Origin: Bordetella parapertussis
Lineage (GTDB): Bacteria; Pseudomonadota; Gammaproteobacteria; Burkholderiales; SG8-39
NCBI GenBank assembly: GCA_945862265.1
Contig: CAMAXP010000006.1
Coordinates: 54,576-118,575, forward strand
Length of the DNA stretch: 64,000 bases
Reading direction: 5' to 3'
A program made the translations under genes and the position numbers. The notes below the pieces were generated by a model. It ran no database searches and was not told the origin of the DNA. It saw only the letters and a program-made list of their open reading frames with translations. The first letter of the stretch is position 1. Each line of letters starts with the position of its first letter. Below are positions 27,361-35,752 of the stretch, piece after piece.

Positions 27361-28323
27361 ATGGCCGGCACCGGCCGCGTAAGTTTCCACGGGACAGCGG
27401 TTCCCACCGGCAGTTTCCTCGAAGATGTGATTGCGGGCCTGTCGCTGCCGCGCAAGGCGCTGCCGCCCAAGTACTTCTACGATGCGCGCGGCAGCGAGCT
27501 GTTCGAGGCCATCTGCGCGCTGCCCGAGTATTACCCCACGCGTGCCGAGCTCGCGCTGACCGAAGGGCATGCTGACGACATCGCGCAGTTCGCCGGCGAG
27601 GGCTGCGAATTGATCGAGTACGGCAGCGGCGCGAGCACCAAGACGCGCCTCTTGATCGGGAGGTTGCGGCCTGCCGCCTACGTGCCCGTTGATATTTCCG
27701 AATCCGCGCTGCGCGGGGCTGCGGGGCGCCTCTCGGAGGAGTTCCCCTGGCTGAACATCCGCGCCGTCACCGGCGATTTCGGCCGGCCGCTGGCCATCCC
27801 CGCATTCGACGGGCAGGGGCGCAAGGTGGTGTATTTCCCGGGCTCGACGATCGGCAACCTGTCGCGTGAGGAGGCCCTGGCGTTCCTGCACATGACGCGC
27901 GGCCAGGTGGAGTCCGGCGGCGCGATGCTGGTCGGCGTCGACCTCAAGAAGGATCCCAATGTCCTGCATGCAGCGTACAACGACGCGCAGGGGGTGACGG
28001 CGCAGTTCAACCTCAACCTGCTCGCGCGCATCAATGCCGAGCTGGGCGGGGATTTCGCGGTCGACAAGTTCACGCACTACGCGTTCTACAACGTTGCCGG
28101 GGGGCGGATCGAAATGCACCTGTCGAGCCTCGAGCAGCAGGTCGCGAGCATCGGGCGCCACCGGTTTGCGTTCGCGGCCGGCGAGACCGTACATACGGAG
28201 AATTCCTGCAAGTATTCCGTCGCGGAATTCCAGGCGCTGGCGGTGCAGGCGGGATTTCGCGGCGAAAAGGTCTGGCTGGATCCGGACGGCCTGTTCAGCC
28301 TCCACGGGCTCGTGGCGGCCTGA
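27361..28323 (+). CDS. egtD: L-histidine N-alpha-methyltransferase (EgtD-like)
   Basis: A 320-residue SAM-dependent methyltransferase of the EgtD family, which makes hercynine from histidine in ergothioneine synthesis. Characteristic stretches are KYFYDARGSELFEAICALPE, then EYYPTRAE near residue 55, the SAM loop IEYGSGASTKT (near 82), YVPVDIS, FPGSTIGN, AFYNVAGGRIEMHL, and the C-terminal TENSCKYSVAEF, which holds the substrate-binding Glu/Ser pair. No egtB (sulfoxide synthase), egtC or egtE is next to it. The neighbours are pbpG upstream and a convergent IclR gene 9 bp downstream. It may work with a distant EgtB or supply hercynine alone. Confidence 0.9.
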   Translation: MAGTGRVSFHGTAVPTGSFLEDVIAGLSLPRKALPPKYFYDARGSELFEAICALPEYYPTRAELALTEGHADDIAQFAGEGCELIEYGSGASTKTRLLIGRLRPAAYVPVDISESALRGAAGRLSEEFPWLNIRAVTGDFGRPLAIPAFDGQGRKVVYFPGSTIGNLSREEALAFLHMTRGQVESGGAMLVGVDLKKDPNVLHAAYNDAQGVTAQFNLNLLARINAELGGDFAVDKFTHYAFYNVAGGRIEMHLSSLEQQVASIGRHRFAFAAGETVHTENSCKYSVAEFQALAVQAGFRGEKVWLDPDGLFSLHGLVAA

Positions 28324-28332
28324 CGTCGCCGC

Positions 28333-29142
28333 CTATCCCGCGGCCGTGCGGCCCTTGCGGTGGCCGAGTGCGCGCGAGATCTCCTCGGCAGTGTCCCTGA
28401 CCAGCGTCCCCCACTGGGGCTTCATGCGATCGGCCGGGGTGGACAGCGACAGGGCTGCGATGAGTCCGCCGGTGTCGTCCCGCACCGGCGCCGCCACGCA
28501 GCGCACGCCGATTTCCACTTCCTCGTTGTCCGTCGCGTAGCCCTGGCGCTGGGTGCGCTCGAGGTCGCGCTCGAGCAGGGCCGGGGTGGCAAGCGAATTC
28601 CTGCTGTGCGGGGCTAGGCCGGTGCGCTTTGCGTACTCGCGCAGGCGCGCCGGGCCGTCCTCCAGCAGGAAGAGCTTGCCCGCAGCGGTGACATGCAACG
28701 GCGCCCGGGCGCCGATCACATGGACGATGCGCATGGCCGAGCGTCCGCCGCTGGTGCGTTCCACGTAGACGATCTCGTCGTCCTGGCGCACCGAAAGGTT
28801 CACCGTCTCGCCTGTCTGGGCGTGCAGCTGGCGCATGACGGGCAGCGCCAGTTCACGGACGTTGATGCGCGAGCGCACCAGTGTCCCCAGTTCCAGCAGC
28901 CGCATGCCGAGGCGGTAGTGGCCCGGCTCGATCCGGTCGACCATGCGGTCGGCCGTCATGGCGGCGAGGATGCGGTGGGCCGTCGACGGGTGCAGGCCGG
29001 TGCTCTGGGCGATCTGTTTGAGGCCGATGGGCTCCGGGTGTTCGGCGAGGACGTCGAGCAGCCGCATCATCCTTTCAATGACCTGGATCGGGCTCTTCGG
29101 GGCTTCCTTCGCGACGGCCATTGGAATGTTGCGGGGCATCAA
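28333..29142 (-). CDS. IclR-family transcriptional regulator
   Basis: A 269-residue IclR regulator. The N-terminal winged helix (about 18-80) reads VIERMMRLLDVLAEHPEPIGL, then TGLHPSTAHRILAAM. The C-terminal effector domain has YVERTSGGRSAMR, APLHVTAAGKLFL, and DNEEVEIGVRCVAAPVRD, the family's hallmark last strand. It is divergent from the lactate/2-hydroxyacid dehydrogenase gene at 29253, with a strong inverted repeat between them, so it likely senses a hydroxy- or keto-acid and controls that enzyme and itself. An alternative start (MAVAKE) lies seven codons later. Confidence 0.9.
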   Translation of the reverse strand: MMPRNIPMAVAKEAPKSPIQVIERMMRLLDVLAEHPEPIGLKQIAQSTGLHPSTAHRILAAMTADRMVDRIEPGHYRLGMRLLELGTLVRSRINVRELALPVMRQLHAQTGETVNLSVRQDDEIVYVERTSGGRSAMRIVHVIGARAPLHVTAAGKLFLLEDGPARLREYAKRTGLAPHSRNSLATPALLERDLERTQRQGYATDNEEVEIGVRCVAAPVRDDTGGLIAALSLSTPADRMKPQWGTLVRDTAEEISRALGHRKGRTAAG

Positions 29143-29161
29143 ACGGGGCGGCTATTGTAGC

Positions 29162-29190
29162 CCACCATTTCTCACGATGTGAAATGGTGG
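29162..29190. promoter_or_regulatory. inverted repeat, candidate IclR operator
   Basis: CCACCATTTC (29162-29171) and its perfect complement GAAATGGTGG (29181-29190) flank a 9-bp centre TCACGATGT. The symmetry nearly continues through CAC/GTG in the centre. It lies 20 bp upstream of the iclR start and 62 bp upstream of lldD, the right place for a shared operator. Confidence 0.6.
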
Positions 29191-29252
29191 CTATGTGCGC
29201 GTGCTACCATTCCGCCCTTAGCAAGTTGCTGATTCGTCAGGGGAGAATAGCG

Positions 29253-30392
29253 ATGCCAGTGGTCACTAACATTGCCGACCTGCGTCGGATGGCGCAGAAA
29301 AGGGTCGCCAAGGCGATCTTCGATTATGTCGACCGGGGCTCCTACGACGAGAGCACGCTGCGGGCCAACTCCGCGGATCTGGATGATATAAAGTTCAGGC
29401 AACGTGTTGCCATCAACGTTGATAATCGCTCAACAGCGGTCAAAATGATAGGAACGGACGCGATCATGCCTGTGGCCATCGCGCCGACCGGCCTGACCGG
29501 CCTCAACTGGGCCAACGGGGAGATGCTCGGCGCCCGCGCGGCCGAACGCTTCGGCATCCCTTTCACGTTGTCGACGATGTCGATCTGCTCGATCGAGGAT
29601 GTGGCCAGCGCGGTGACCAAGCCTTTCTGGTTCCAGCTTTACGTGATGCGCGACCGCGGGTTTGCCGCTTCGCTGATCGAGCGCGCCAAGGCGGCGAAGT
29701 GCTCCGCGCTGATGCTGACCCTCGACCTGCAGATCCAGGGCCAGCGCCACCAGGACCTCAAGAACGGCCTCTCGGTCCCGCCCCAGCTGACGCTCGCCAC
29801 GATGCTGGACATCATGACCAAGCCGGGCTGGGCGCTGAACGTGATGACCGGCCGGCGCAAGTCCTTTGGCAACCTCGAGGGGCGCATCAAGAACGCCGAT
29901 ACGCTGACCACGCTCTCGCAGTGGATCGCCGGCCAGTTCGACCCGACCCTGTCCTGGGACGACGTGGCCTGGGTGAAGAGCCTGTGGGGCGGGAAGCTCA
30001 TCCTTAAAGGCATCCTCGACGCCGAGGACGCCAAACTCGCAGCCGCGTGCGGGGTGGACGCCATCGTGGTGTCCAACCATGGCGGGCGCCAGCTCGACGG
30101 CACGGTGTCCTCGATCCATGCGCTGCCCGAGGTGGTGCAGGCGGTGGGCGACCGCACCGAGGTCTGGTTCGACGGCGGCATCCGCTCCGGGCAGGACGTG
30201 CTGAAGGCCGTGGCCCTCGGCGCGAAGGGGACGATGATCGGGAAATCCTTCCTCTATGGCCTGGGCGCCATGGGCGAGGAGGGCGTGACGCTGGCGCTCG
30301 AGATCATCCGCAAGGAACTCGACGTCACGATGGCGCTGTGCGGCCTGAAGGACATCAAGGACGCCGGGCCGTCGATCCTGCGCCCGCGTTAG
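29253..30392 (+). CDS. lldD: FMN-dependent alpha-hydroxy-acid oxidase/dehydrogenase (LldD-like)
   Basis: A 379-residue TIM-barrel flavoenzyme of the L-lactate/mandelate dehydrogenase and glycolate oxidase family. It shows the N-terminal NIADLRRMAQKRVAKAIFDYVDRG, the PVAIAPTGLTGL FMN loop, WFQLYVMRDR, and VVSNHGGRQLDGTVSS with the catalytic His and Arg, then WFDGGIRSGQDVLKA and GKSFLYGLGAMGE. I start it at the ATG at 29253, preceded by GGGGAGAA. A longer in-frame extension would cover the IclR promoter and palindrome. It oxidises a 2-hydroxy acid to the 2-oxo acid, passing electrons to quinone or oxygen. The exact substrate is uncertain. Confidence 0.9.
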   Translation: MPVVTNIADLRRMAQKRVAKAIFDYVDRGSYDESTLRANSADLDDIKFRQRVAINVDNRSTAVKMIGTDAIMPVAIAPTGLTGLNWANGEMLGARAAERFGIPFTLSTMSICSIEDVASAVTKPFWFQLYVMRDRGFAASLIERAKAAKCSALMLTLDLQIQGQRHQDLKNGLSVPPQLTLATMLDIMTKPGWALNVMTGRRKSFGNLEGRIKNADTLTTLSQWIAGQFDPTLSWDDVAWVKSLWGGKLILKGILDAEDAKLAAACGVDAIVVSNHGGRQLDGTVSSIHALPEVVQAVGDRTEVWFDGGIRSGQDVLKAVALGAKGTMIGKSFLYGLGAMGEEGVTLALEIIRKELDVTMALCGLKDIKDAGPSILRPR

Positions 30393-30478
30393 GCCCGGAC
30401 CGGCTCGGTTCGGCCTTGCCTGGTATAGGGCTCCTGCCTGAAGTATCGCCGGGTTGATTTATGCCGCAGGTGGCAGGG

Positions 30479-32317
30479 TTATCCCTTCCCCCGCTCCGCG
30501 CGCCGCAGGAAGCGCCCGGGGTCCACTGCGTCCGCAAGTTGCGCCTCGAGCGGCAGCGGTTCGCCCTCAAGCTGGCTGGCGAGCAGCTCCGCCATCAGTG
30601 CGCTCCACAGGATGCCGCGCGAACCGTAAGCGAACGCCCCGTACAGGCCGGCCTGGCCCGGGTACGGCCCGGCCAGCGGAAGGCGGTCCGGCGCGACCGC
30701 ACGAAAGGCCACGCGTCCCTGCAGGGAGGCGGGGTCGAATGCATCCAGCGTTTCCGGGAGGATTCTCGCCAGTCGTTCCAGGTTGCCCGCGTGGCTGTCG
30801 ACGCGCAGGTGCGGGTCGGGATCGTCGGGGTCATAGCTTGCGCCCGTCACGCAGAGCCCTTCAATCGCCGGCAACGCCATGCCGCCGCGCAGCACCACGG
30901 CGCGGATGACCGGCAGACGGGCGGCCGGCAGGTAAGACACCTGGCCGCGCACCTTGCGCAGCGACACATTCGCCGGTGGTGCGAGTCGCATCGCGTCATG
31001 TGCATTGGCCAGGACCACCACGGGCGCCTCGGCGATCGTGCGGCCGGTGGAATCCTGGGCCGCCCAGCCTGACGCAGAGCGGGCAATGGTCGCGACCTCT
31101 ATGCCGAAGTGCATGCCCACCTTGGCCTTGGCGAGCAGGGCATCGACTAGGCTCGGCGGTCGGAGCCATCCGCCCTGCTCGAACCACACGCCGCCTTCGG
31201 CGACTTCGGTGCCCGCAACCCGCGCGGCTTCGGCGCGCGGCAGCCAGCGCGCATAGCCGTTCGGGTAGCCCAGTGCGTCGAGCGCTGCGCGCTGCGCTTG
31301 GCCTTCCTCCGCGGTGCGCGGCATCTGCAGCACACCGCAGCGCTCCCACGCAATTCCCGGGACGGTGTCCCACTGGCGCAGGGCGTGGAGGAACGCGTTG
31401 CGGCTGAGGCGGGCGATGAAACTGTCGTCGCGTGTGATGAGCGGGTGGAATGCGCCGGCGTGGTTGCCGGAGGCCTCGCGCGCGGGCGCCGGGTGGCGTT
31501 CGATCAGCGTGACGTCCCATCCGCGTGCGGCGAGGCGTTCGCAGGCTGCGCTCCCGGCCAGGCCAGCGCCGATCACAATCGCGCGCCGGTCGGGTGACGG
31601 CGGTGGCGCTGCACCACGCACTTGTGTCCCGCAGAGCATGTCGCGCTTGCGGGCGAAGCCATCGCGCTTATGGACATCAAACCCCGCAGAGGACAACGCA
31701 TCACGCACCGCGGATGCGGCGGTGTAGGTCGCGAACGTGGCGTCCCGTGCCGCAAGGGACTCAAGCGATTTCAGTGCGGGCGCGGCCCACATGTCGGGGT
31801 TTTTCGCCGGAGCAAACCCGTCGAGGTAGAAGGCATCCGCGGCGAGGCGTAACTGCGGCAGCACTTCCGCGATATCGCCAAAGCACAGCGTGAGGACGAC
31901 ACGACCCGAATCGAGTTCCAGCCGATGCATGCCACGCACGAGCATCGGCCACTGCGCGCACAACTCGCGCGACAGCGTTGCAAACTGCGGATGGCGGGCG
32001 TGGAGTTCGGCGAGATCTGAAGCTGAAAAGGGGTGCTTCTCGATGGCCACGTAATGCAGCCTCCCGGGGCGCGCGGCGTCTTCGCGCAAGGCGGCCCACG
32101 TCGTGAGGAAGTTGAGTCCCAGCCCGAACCCGGTTTCGAGGATCGTGAAGCGCGGCCGTCCGCGCCAGCGATCCGGCAGGCGGTTGCCGCCAAGGAACAC
32201 GTGCGCCGCCTGTGCGGGGCCGCCTTCGGTCGAGTGGTAGATGTCTCCGAACGCCGCGGACCAGGGGGTGCCGTCCGTGGTGAATGCGAGCGTTGCCGGA
32301 AGAAGGGGGTGGGCCAT
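30479..32317 (-). CDS. mnmC: bifunctional tRNA 5-methylaminomethyl-2-thiouridine biosynthesis protein MnmC
   Basis: A 612-residue fusion. The N-terminal half (to about 230) is a SAM methyltransferase with ETGFGLGLNFL and a FYLDGFAPAKNPDMW motif. The C-terminal half is an FAD oxidoreductase opening with IVIGAGLAGSAACERLA and closing with YGAFAYGSRGILWSALMAELLAS. Together they convert carboxymethylaminomethyl-2-thiouridine at tRNA position 34 to the methylaminomethyl form. The preferred start is the ATG at 32317 (MAHPLLPA). It stands alone between convergent lldD and the divergent phosphoesterase gene. Length fits the family (about 620-670). Confidence 0.93.
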   Translation of the reverse strand: MAHPLLPATLAFTTDGTPWSAAFGDIYHSTEGGPAQAAHVFLGGNRLPDRWRGRPRFTILETGFGLGLNFLTTWAALREDAARPGRLHYVAIEKHPFSASDLAELHARHPQFATLSRELCAQWPMLVRGMHRLELDSGRVVLTLCFGDIAEVLPQLRLAADAFYLDGFAPAKNPDMWAAPALKSLESLAARDATFATYTAASAVRDALSSAGFDVHKRDGFARKRDMLCGTQVRGAAPPPSPDRRAIVIGAGLAGSAACERLAARGWDVTLIERHPAPAREASGNHAGAFHPLITRDDSFIARLSRNAFLHALRQWDTVPGIAWERCGVLQMPRTAEEGQAQRAALDALGYPNGYARWLPRAEAARVAGTEVAEGGVWFEQGGWLRPPSLVDALLAKAKVGMHFGIEVATIARSASGWAAQDSTGRTIAEAPVVVLANAHDAMRLAPPANVSLRKVRGQVSYLPAARLPVIRAVVLRGGMALPAIEGLCVTGASYDPDDPDPHLRVDSHAGNLERLARILPETLDAFDPASLQGRVAFRAVAPDRLPLAGPYPGQAGLYGAFAYGSRGILWSALMAELLASQLEGEPLPLEAQLADAVDPGRFLRRAERGKG

Positions 32318-32425
32318 GGCCGAGTATATCGAGGGCAATTCGCGAGGGCGGTTCGCAGCCGACGCGCGCGGTCGCAGCCGGCCTCAGGCACACTCCGAGC
32401 ATCTGAAACCGAACCGCCAGGATTC

Positions 32426-34492
32426 ATGACCATGCCGACCGAAGCCCACGCCGGACCGTTCAAGCCCGAAGACCTGCTGTTCCGCTTTTGCGTGATCGGC
32501 GACACGCACGTGAAGCCCGAGCAGGGCGACGACTCCTCGCCCTGGGCCGTGAACCACCTCTCGGCCGGCCGCAGCCGCTTCGTGATGGAGCGCCTTGCGC
32601 AGATGGCCCCGGCGTTCGTCATCAACCTGGGCGACCTCGTCCATCCGGTGCCCGACCTGCCGACGTACGGGCCGGCCGCGGAACTCGTGAAGTCGATCTA
32701 TGCGGGCCTTGGCAAGGACCTGCACGTGATCCCCGGGAACCACGACATCGGCGACAAGCCCGGCCGCACGCTGCCCGCCAAGACCGTGAGCGGGCAATGG
32801 ATCGAGCAATGGTCGCGCTATTTCGGTGCGCCGTATTCGGCGTTCGTCCACCAGGGCATGCTGATGGTGCTCATCAACAACCCCGTGCTGAACTCGGGGC
32901 TGGAGGAAGAGCGCGCGCAGCGGGCCTGGCTGGAGGACGTGCTCGCCAAGCACGCCGGGATGCGCAAGTTCATGTTCGTGCACTACGCCCCGTTCCTGCT
33001 CGAGCCTGGCGAGCCGCCGAACTACGACAACGTCGACCAGCCGGCGCGGGACTGGCTGCTCGGGCTGATCGAGCGGAACACCTTCGACGCGGTGTTTGCG
33101 GGGCATGTGCACAACTATTTCTACAACCGTCGCGCCGGCACGGATTTCTACATTGCGCCCTCCACTGCCTTCGTGCGGCAGGATTTCAGCGAGATGTACC
33201 GTGCCGCTCCGCGGCCGGAGCACGAGAACGGGCGCGACGACGCCGACAAGCTCGGCTTCTTCGAGGTCATGGTCTACCGGGGCGGGCATTCGGTGCGCTT
33301 CATCGAAAGCCGGGGCGGCGTGCTGGCCGAAGGCACGAAACTGCCGCCGGGCGAGGCGAGGCTGCCGGCGCTCACGTGCCGGGAGGCGTTCGAATCCAGC
33401 GTGGGCGTCTGCCTGCGCCATCCGTGGGCCGAGCTGGTCGACCTTCCGCTCAATGGCCCGATGGACGAGTTCGTCCGCAAGCGCGCGCGCAATGACTACC
33501 CCTTCCTGGCCGCATCGCGCATGGGGCTGCGCACGCTGCGCATCCCGCTGGCGGACGTGCTCGATCCGCGGATCCGTGCTCGCATGGACGACCTCGCGGG
33601 TTACGGTCACCGGTTTTCGGTCACCTGTTTCGAGCCGCCGGCGGGCGCGGCCCTCGACGCGCTTGGCGCAGCGCGCGAGGTCATTGCAAGCATCGAGGTC
33701 GTCCTGCCCTGGGCGCAGGCCGCGTCGTACAGGGCCCGGCTGGCGGAAGTGCGCGAGCGCACCGGCGTGCCGCTGCTCTTGTCGAAGGTCGCCAGTTCGG
33801 CCGATGGCGATGCCAAAAAGTCCAAGTTCCTGCTCTATGTCAGCTCAGGGTTCCTGCTGTCGGAGTTCGCCGAGGTCGAGGATTTCCTCGGCGAGGCCGG
33901 CCCGGGCGTGGCGGACGGGTTCACCCTCCGCGTCGAGAGCGAAGGCCATGCGGATATCGCCGGCGAAGTCGCGCAGATCGCGGCACACGCCAAGCGCCTC
34001 GGCGTGCGCCTGTCGCTGTTCCTGCGCATCGCGGCGAAGACCCCGGCGCCCGCCCGCGACCGCCGCGACGACGCGCAGATCGCCCTGCAGGTCGCGGAGT
34101 TCGCGTTCGCCGTCGGCGCGTATCCCTGCATCGACGGCTGGGTGGATACGCTGGCCGACATCGACCGCGGCTATTTCGTGCGTCATGGACTGGTCGATCG
34201 GCAATGCAACCTGCGCACCGCCGGCCGCGCGCTGATGCACCTGCATTCGGCCCTGCGGGCCCACCCCGCCGGCCGGGAGGGCGTGGAGATTGCGTCGGAA
34301 GGGTCTGTGCGCGTCTTGTGGCGCGCCGGTGAAGGCGGCAGGGTTGGGCTGGTGCTCGGCGCGGCAGCGGGCGCCGCGGTGCCCGGTTTTCCCGGAGGGC
34401 GGACCGCGTTCGTTGCGGACCTGGTGTCCGGCCAGTGTGCGACGAGGCTTGCGACCAGGGCCTTCGGGCCGCTCACGCTGATTGCGGGTTGA
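32426..34492 (+). CDS. calcineurin-like metallophosphoesterase with long uncharacterised C-terminal domain
   Basis: A 688-residue two-part protein. The first 290 residues are a dimetal phosphoesterase with GDTH, NLGDLVH, GNHDIG, HYAPF and AGHVHNY in canonical order. The remaining 400 residues show no phosphoesterase motif. They have repeating strand-helix character (LRTLRIPLADVLD, SIEVVLPWAQ, GVPLLLSKVAS, DGFTLRVESEGH, GVRLSLFLRIAAK, YPCIDGWVDTL), suggesting a TIM-barrel-like domain. No signal peptide is seen. The start is at MTMPTEAH, 108 bp from divergent mnmC. Substrate is unknown; phosphodiester or phosphosugar hydrolysis is a guess. It is convergent with nhaA 19 bp downstream. Confidence 0.85.
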   Translation: MTMPTEAHAGPFKPEDLLFRFCVIGDTHVKPEQGDDSSPWAVNHLSAGRSRFVMERLAQMAPAFVINLGDLVHPVPDLPTYGPAAELVKSIYAGLGKDLHVIPGNHDIGDKPGRTLPAKTVSGQWIEQWSRYFGAPYSAFVHQGMLMVLINNPVLNSGLEEERAQRAWLEDVLAKHAGMRKFMFVHYAPFLLEPGEPPNYDNVDQPARDWLLGLIERNTFDAVFAGHVHNYFYNRRAGTDFYIAPSTAFVRQDFSEMYRAAPRPEHENGRDDADKLGFFEVMVYRGGHSVRFIESRGGVLAEGTKLPPGEARLPALTCREAFESSVGVCLRHPWAELVDLPLNGPMDEFVRKRARNDYPFLAASRMGLRTLRIPLADVLDPRIRARMDDLAGYGHRFSVTCFEPPAGAALDALGAAREVIASIEVVLPWAQAASYRARLAEVRERTGVPLLLSKVASSADGDAKKSKFLLYVSSGFLLSEFAEVEDFLGEAGPGVADGFTLRVESEGHADIAGEVAQIAAHAKRLGVRLSLFLRIAAKTPAPARDRRDDAQIALQVAEFAFAVGAYPCIDGWVDTLADIDRGYFVRHGLVDRQCNLRTAGRALMHLHSALRAHPAGREGVEIASEGSVRVLWRAGEGGRVGLVLGAAAGAAVPGFPGGRTAFVADLVSGQCATRLATRAFGPLTLIAG

Positions 34493-34511
34493 GTACAAGG
34501 CGCAGCCCCCG

Positions 34512-35684
34512 CTAACCCCGCGGGGTCACTGCACGCAGCAGCAGGTAGCCGCAGATCGCGGACACCATCGACCCCCCGAGGATGCCGATCCGGGTGGCGG
34601 CCTCATAGGCCGGCCCGCCCTGATCAAGCGCCAGTGACGCGATGAACAGGCTCATCGTGAACCCGATGCCGCAAAGCATCGCCACGCCGAAGAGTGAAGC
34701 CCAGCTCGCGCCTTCCGGCAGTCGCCCGATGCCGAGCCGGATGGACGCCCACGCGAACCCGAATACGCCCACGGTCTTGCCGACGAACAGCCCGGCCGCG
34801 ATGCCGAGAGGGACCGGAGCGAATGCCGATGCGAGGGTGACGCCTTCGAGGGACACGCCGGCGTTGGCGAAAGCAAAGAGCGGCACGATCCCGAAGGCAA
34901 CGGCGGGATGCAGGTCGTGCTCCAGCCGCCGCAGGGGCGAGTCGTCCTCGTCCTGTCCCTTCATCGGGATGAAGAACGCGAGGGCCACGCCCGCGAGCGT
35001 CGCGTGCACCCCGGACTTCAGCACCGCCACCCACAGCACCACGCCGACGAGGATATAGGGCGCGATCGACAGCACGCGGCAGCGGTTGAGCAGGGCCAGC
35101 ACCGCCATCGCAACTGCGGCCATTGCGAGCGAGCCGGTTGAAAGCTGGTCGGTGTAGGCCACCGCGATGATGGCGATGGCACCGAAGTCATCCAGGATCG
35201 CGAGGGTGAGCAGGAACACTTTCAGCCCGACCGGCACCCCGCGGCCGACCAGGGCCAGCACGCCGAGCGCGAACGCTATGTCGGTCGCGGCGGGGATCGC
35301 CCAGCCGTGGATCGCGATGGGGTCACCCCAGTTGAAAAAGGCATAGATCCCCGCGGGCAGCAGCATGCCGCCCAGCGCGGCGACGGCCGGCAGCGCGATC
35401 TGCGAAGGGTCGGACAGGTTGCCCTCCAGCACCTCCCGCTTGAGCTCGAGGCCCACCAGCAGGAAGAACACCGCCATCAGCCCGTCGTTGATCCAGAGGA
35501 GCAGGGGCTTGGCGATCTGCAGCGCGCCGATGCGCACTTCGACCGGGACCTCGAACAGGGCCTGGTAAAGGGCCTGCGCGGGCGAATTGGCGACGGCCAT
35601 GGCCACCACCGCGGTGATCATCAGCAGGATGCCGCTCGCCGATTCGAGCTTGAGGAAGGTTTTGAGGCTGTCCAGGGGGGTCAT
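34512..35684 (-). CDS. nhaA: Na+/H+ antiporter NhaA
   Basis: A 390-residue integral membrane antiporter, essentially the length of E. coli NhaA. Landmarks are LKLESASGILLM at the N-terminus, INDGLMAVFFLLVGLELKRE, and the ATDIAFALGVLALVG segment. The double Asp in LTLAILDDFGAIAIIA binds the cation, and FANAGVSLEG and GIGFTMSLFIASLA follow in late helices. I start at the ATG at 35684 (MTPLDSLK). A longer frame adds a basic tail and overlaps the mmsA promoter region. It exports sodium in exchange for protons at alkaline pH. It is divergent from mmsA, 68 bp apart. Confidence 0.95.
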   Translation of the reverse strand: MTPLDSLKTFLKLESASGILLMITAVVAMAVANSPAQALYQALFEVPVEVRIGALQIAKPLLLWINDGLMAVFFLLVGLELKREVLEGNLSDPSQIALPAVAALGGMLLPAGIYAFFNWGDPIAIHGWAIPAATDIAFALGVLALVGRGVPVGLKVFLLTLAILDDFGAIAIIAVAYTDQLSTGSLAMAAVAMAVLALLNRCRVLSIAPYILVGVVLWVAVLKSGVHATLAGVALAFFIPMKGQDEDDSPLRRLEHDLHPAVAFGIVPLFAFANAGVSLEGVTLASAFAPVPLGIAAGLFVGKTVGVFGFAWASIRLGIGRLPEGASWASLFGVAMLCGIGFTMSLFIASLALDQGGPAYEAATRIGILGGSMVSAICGYLLLRAVTPRG

Positions 35685-35752
35685 TCGTCGCTTAGGGTCC
35701 CGAAAAGCGTAAAATTTGCGATTCCGCAGACCCGAACGATACAGAGGTTTCA

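Noticed and set aside
26407..28305. 632-residue minus-strand frame spanning pbpG and egtD
   Set aside because: It crosses two well supported plus-strand genes and has no recognisable motif.
29121..29252. Upstream in-frame extension of the lldD-like protein
   Set aside because: The 44 extra residues overlap the inverted repeat and promoter region; the ATG at 29253 has a good ribosome site and matches the family N-terminus.
30394..30412. Imperfect hairpin CCGGACCG...CGGTTCGG after lldD as a terminator
   Set aside because: One mismatch, short stem and no U-tract in GC-rich DNA, where such symmetry is common by chance.
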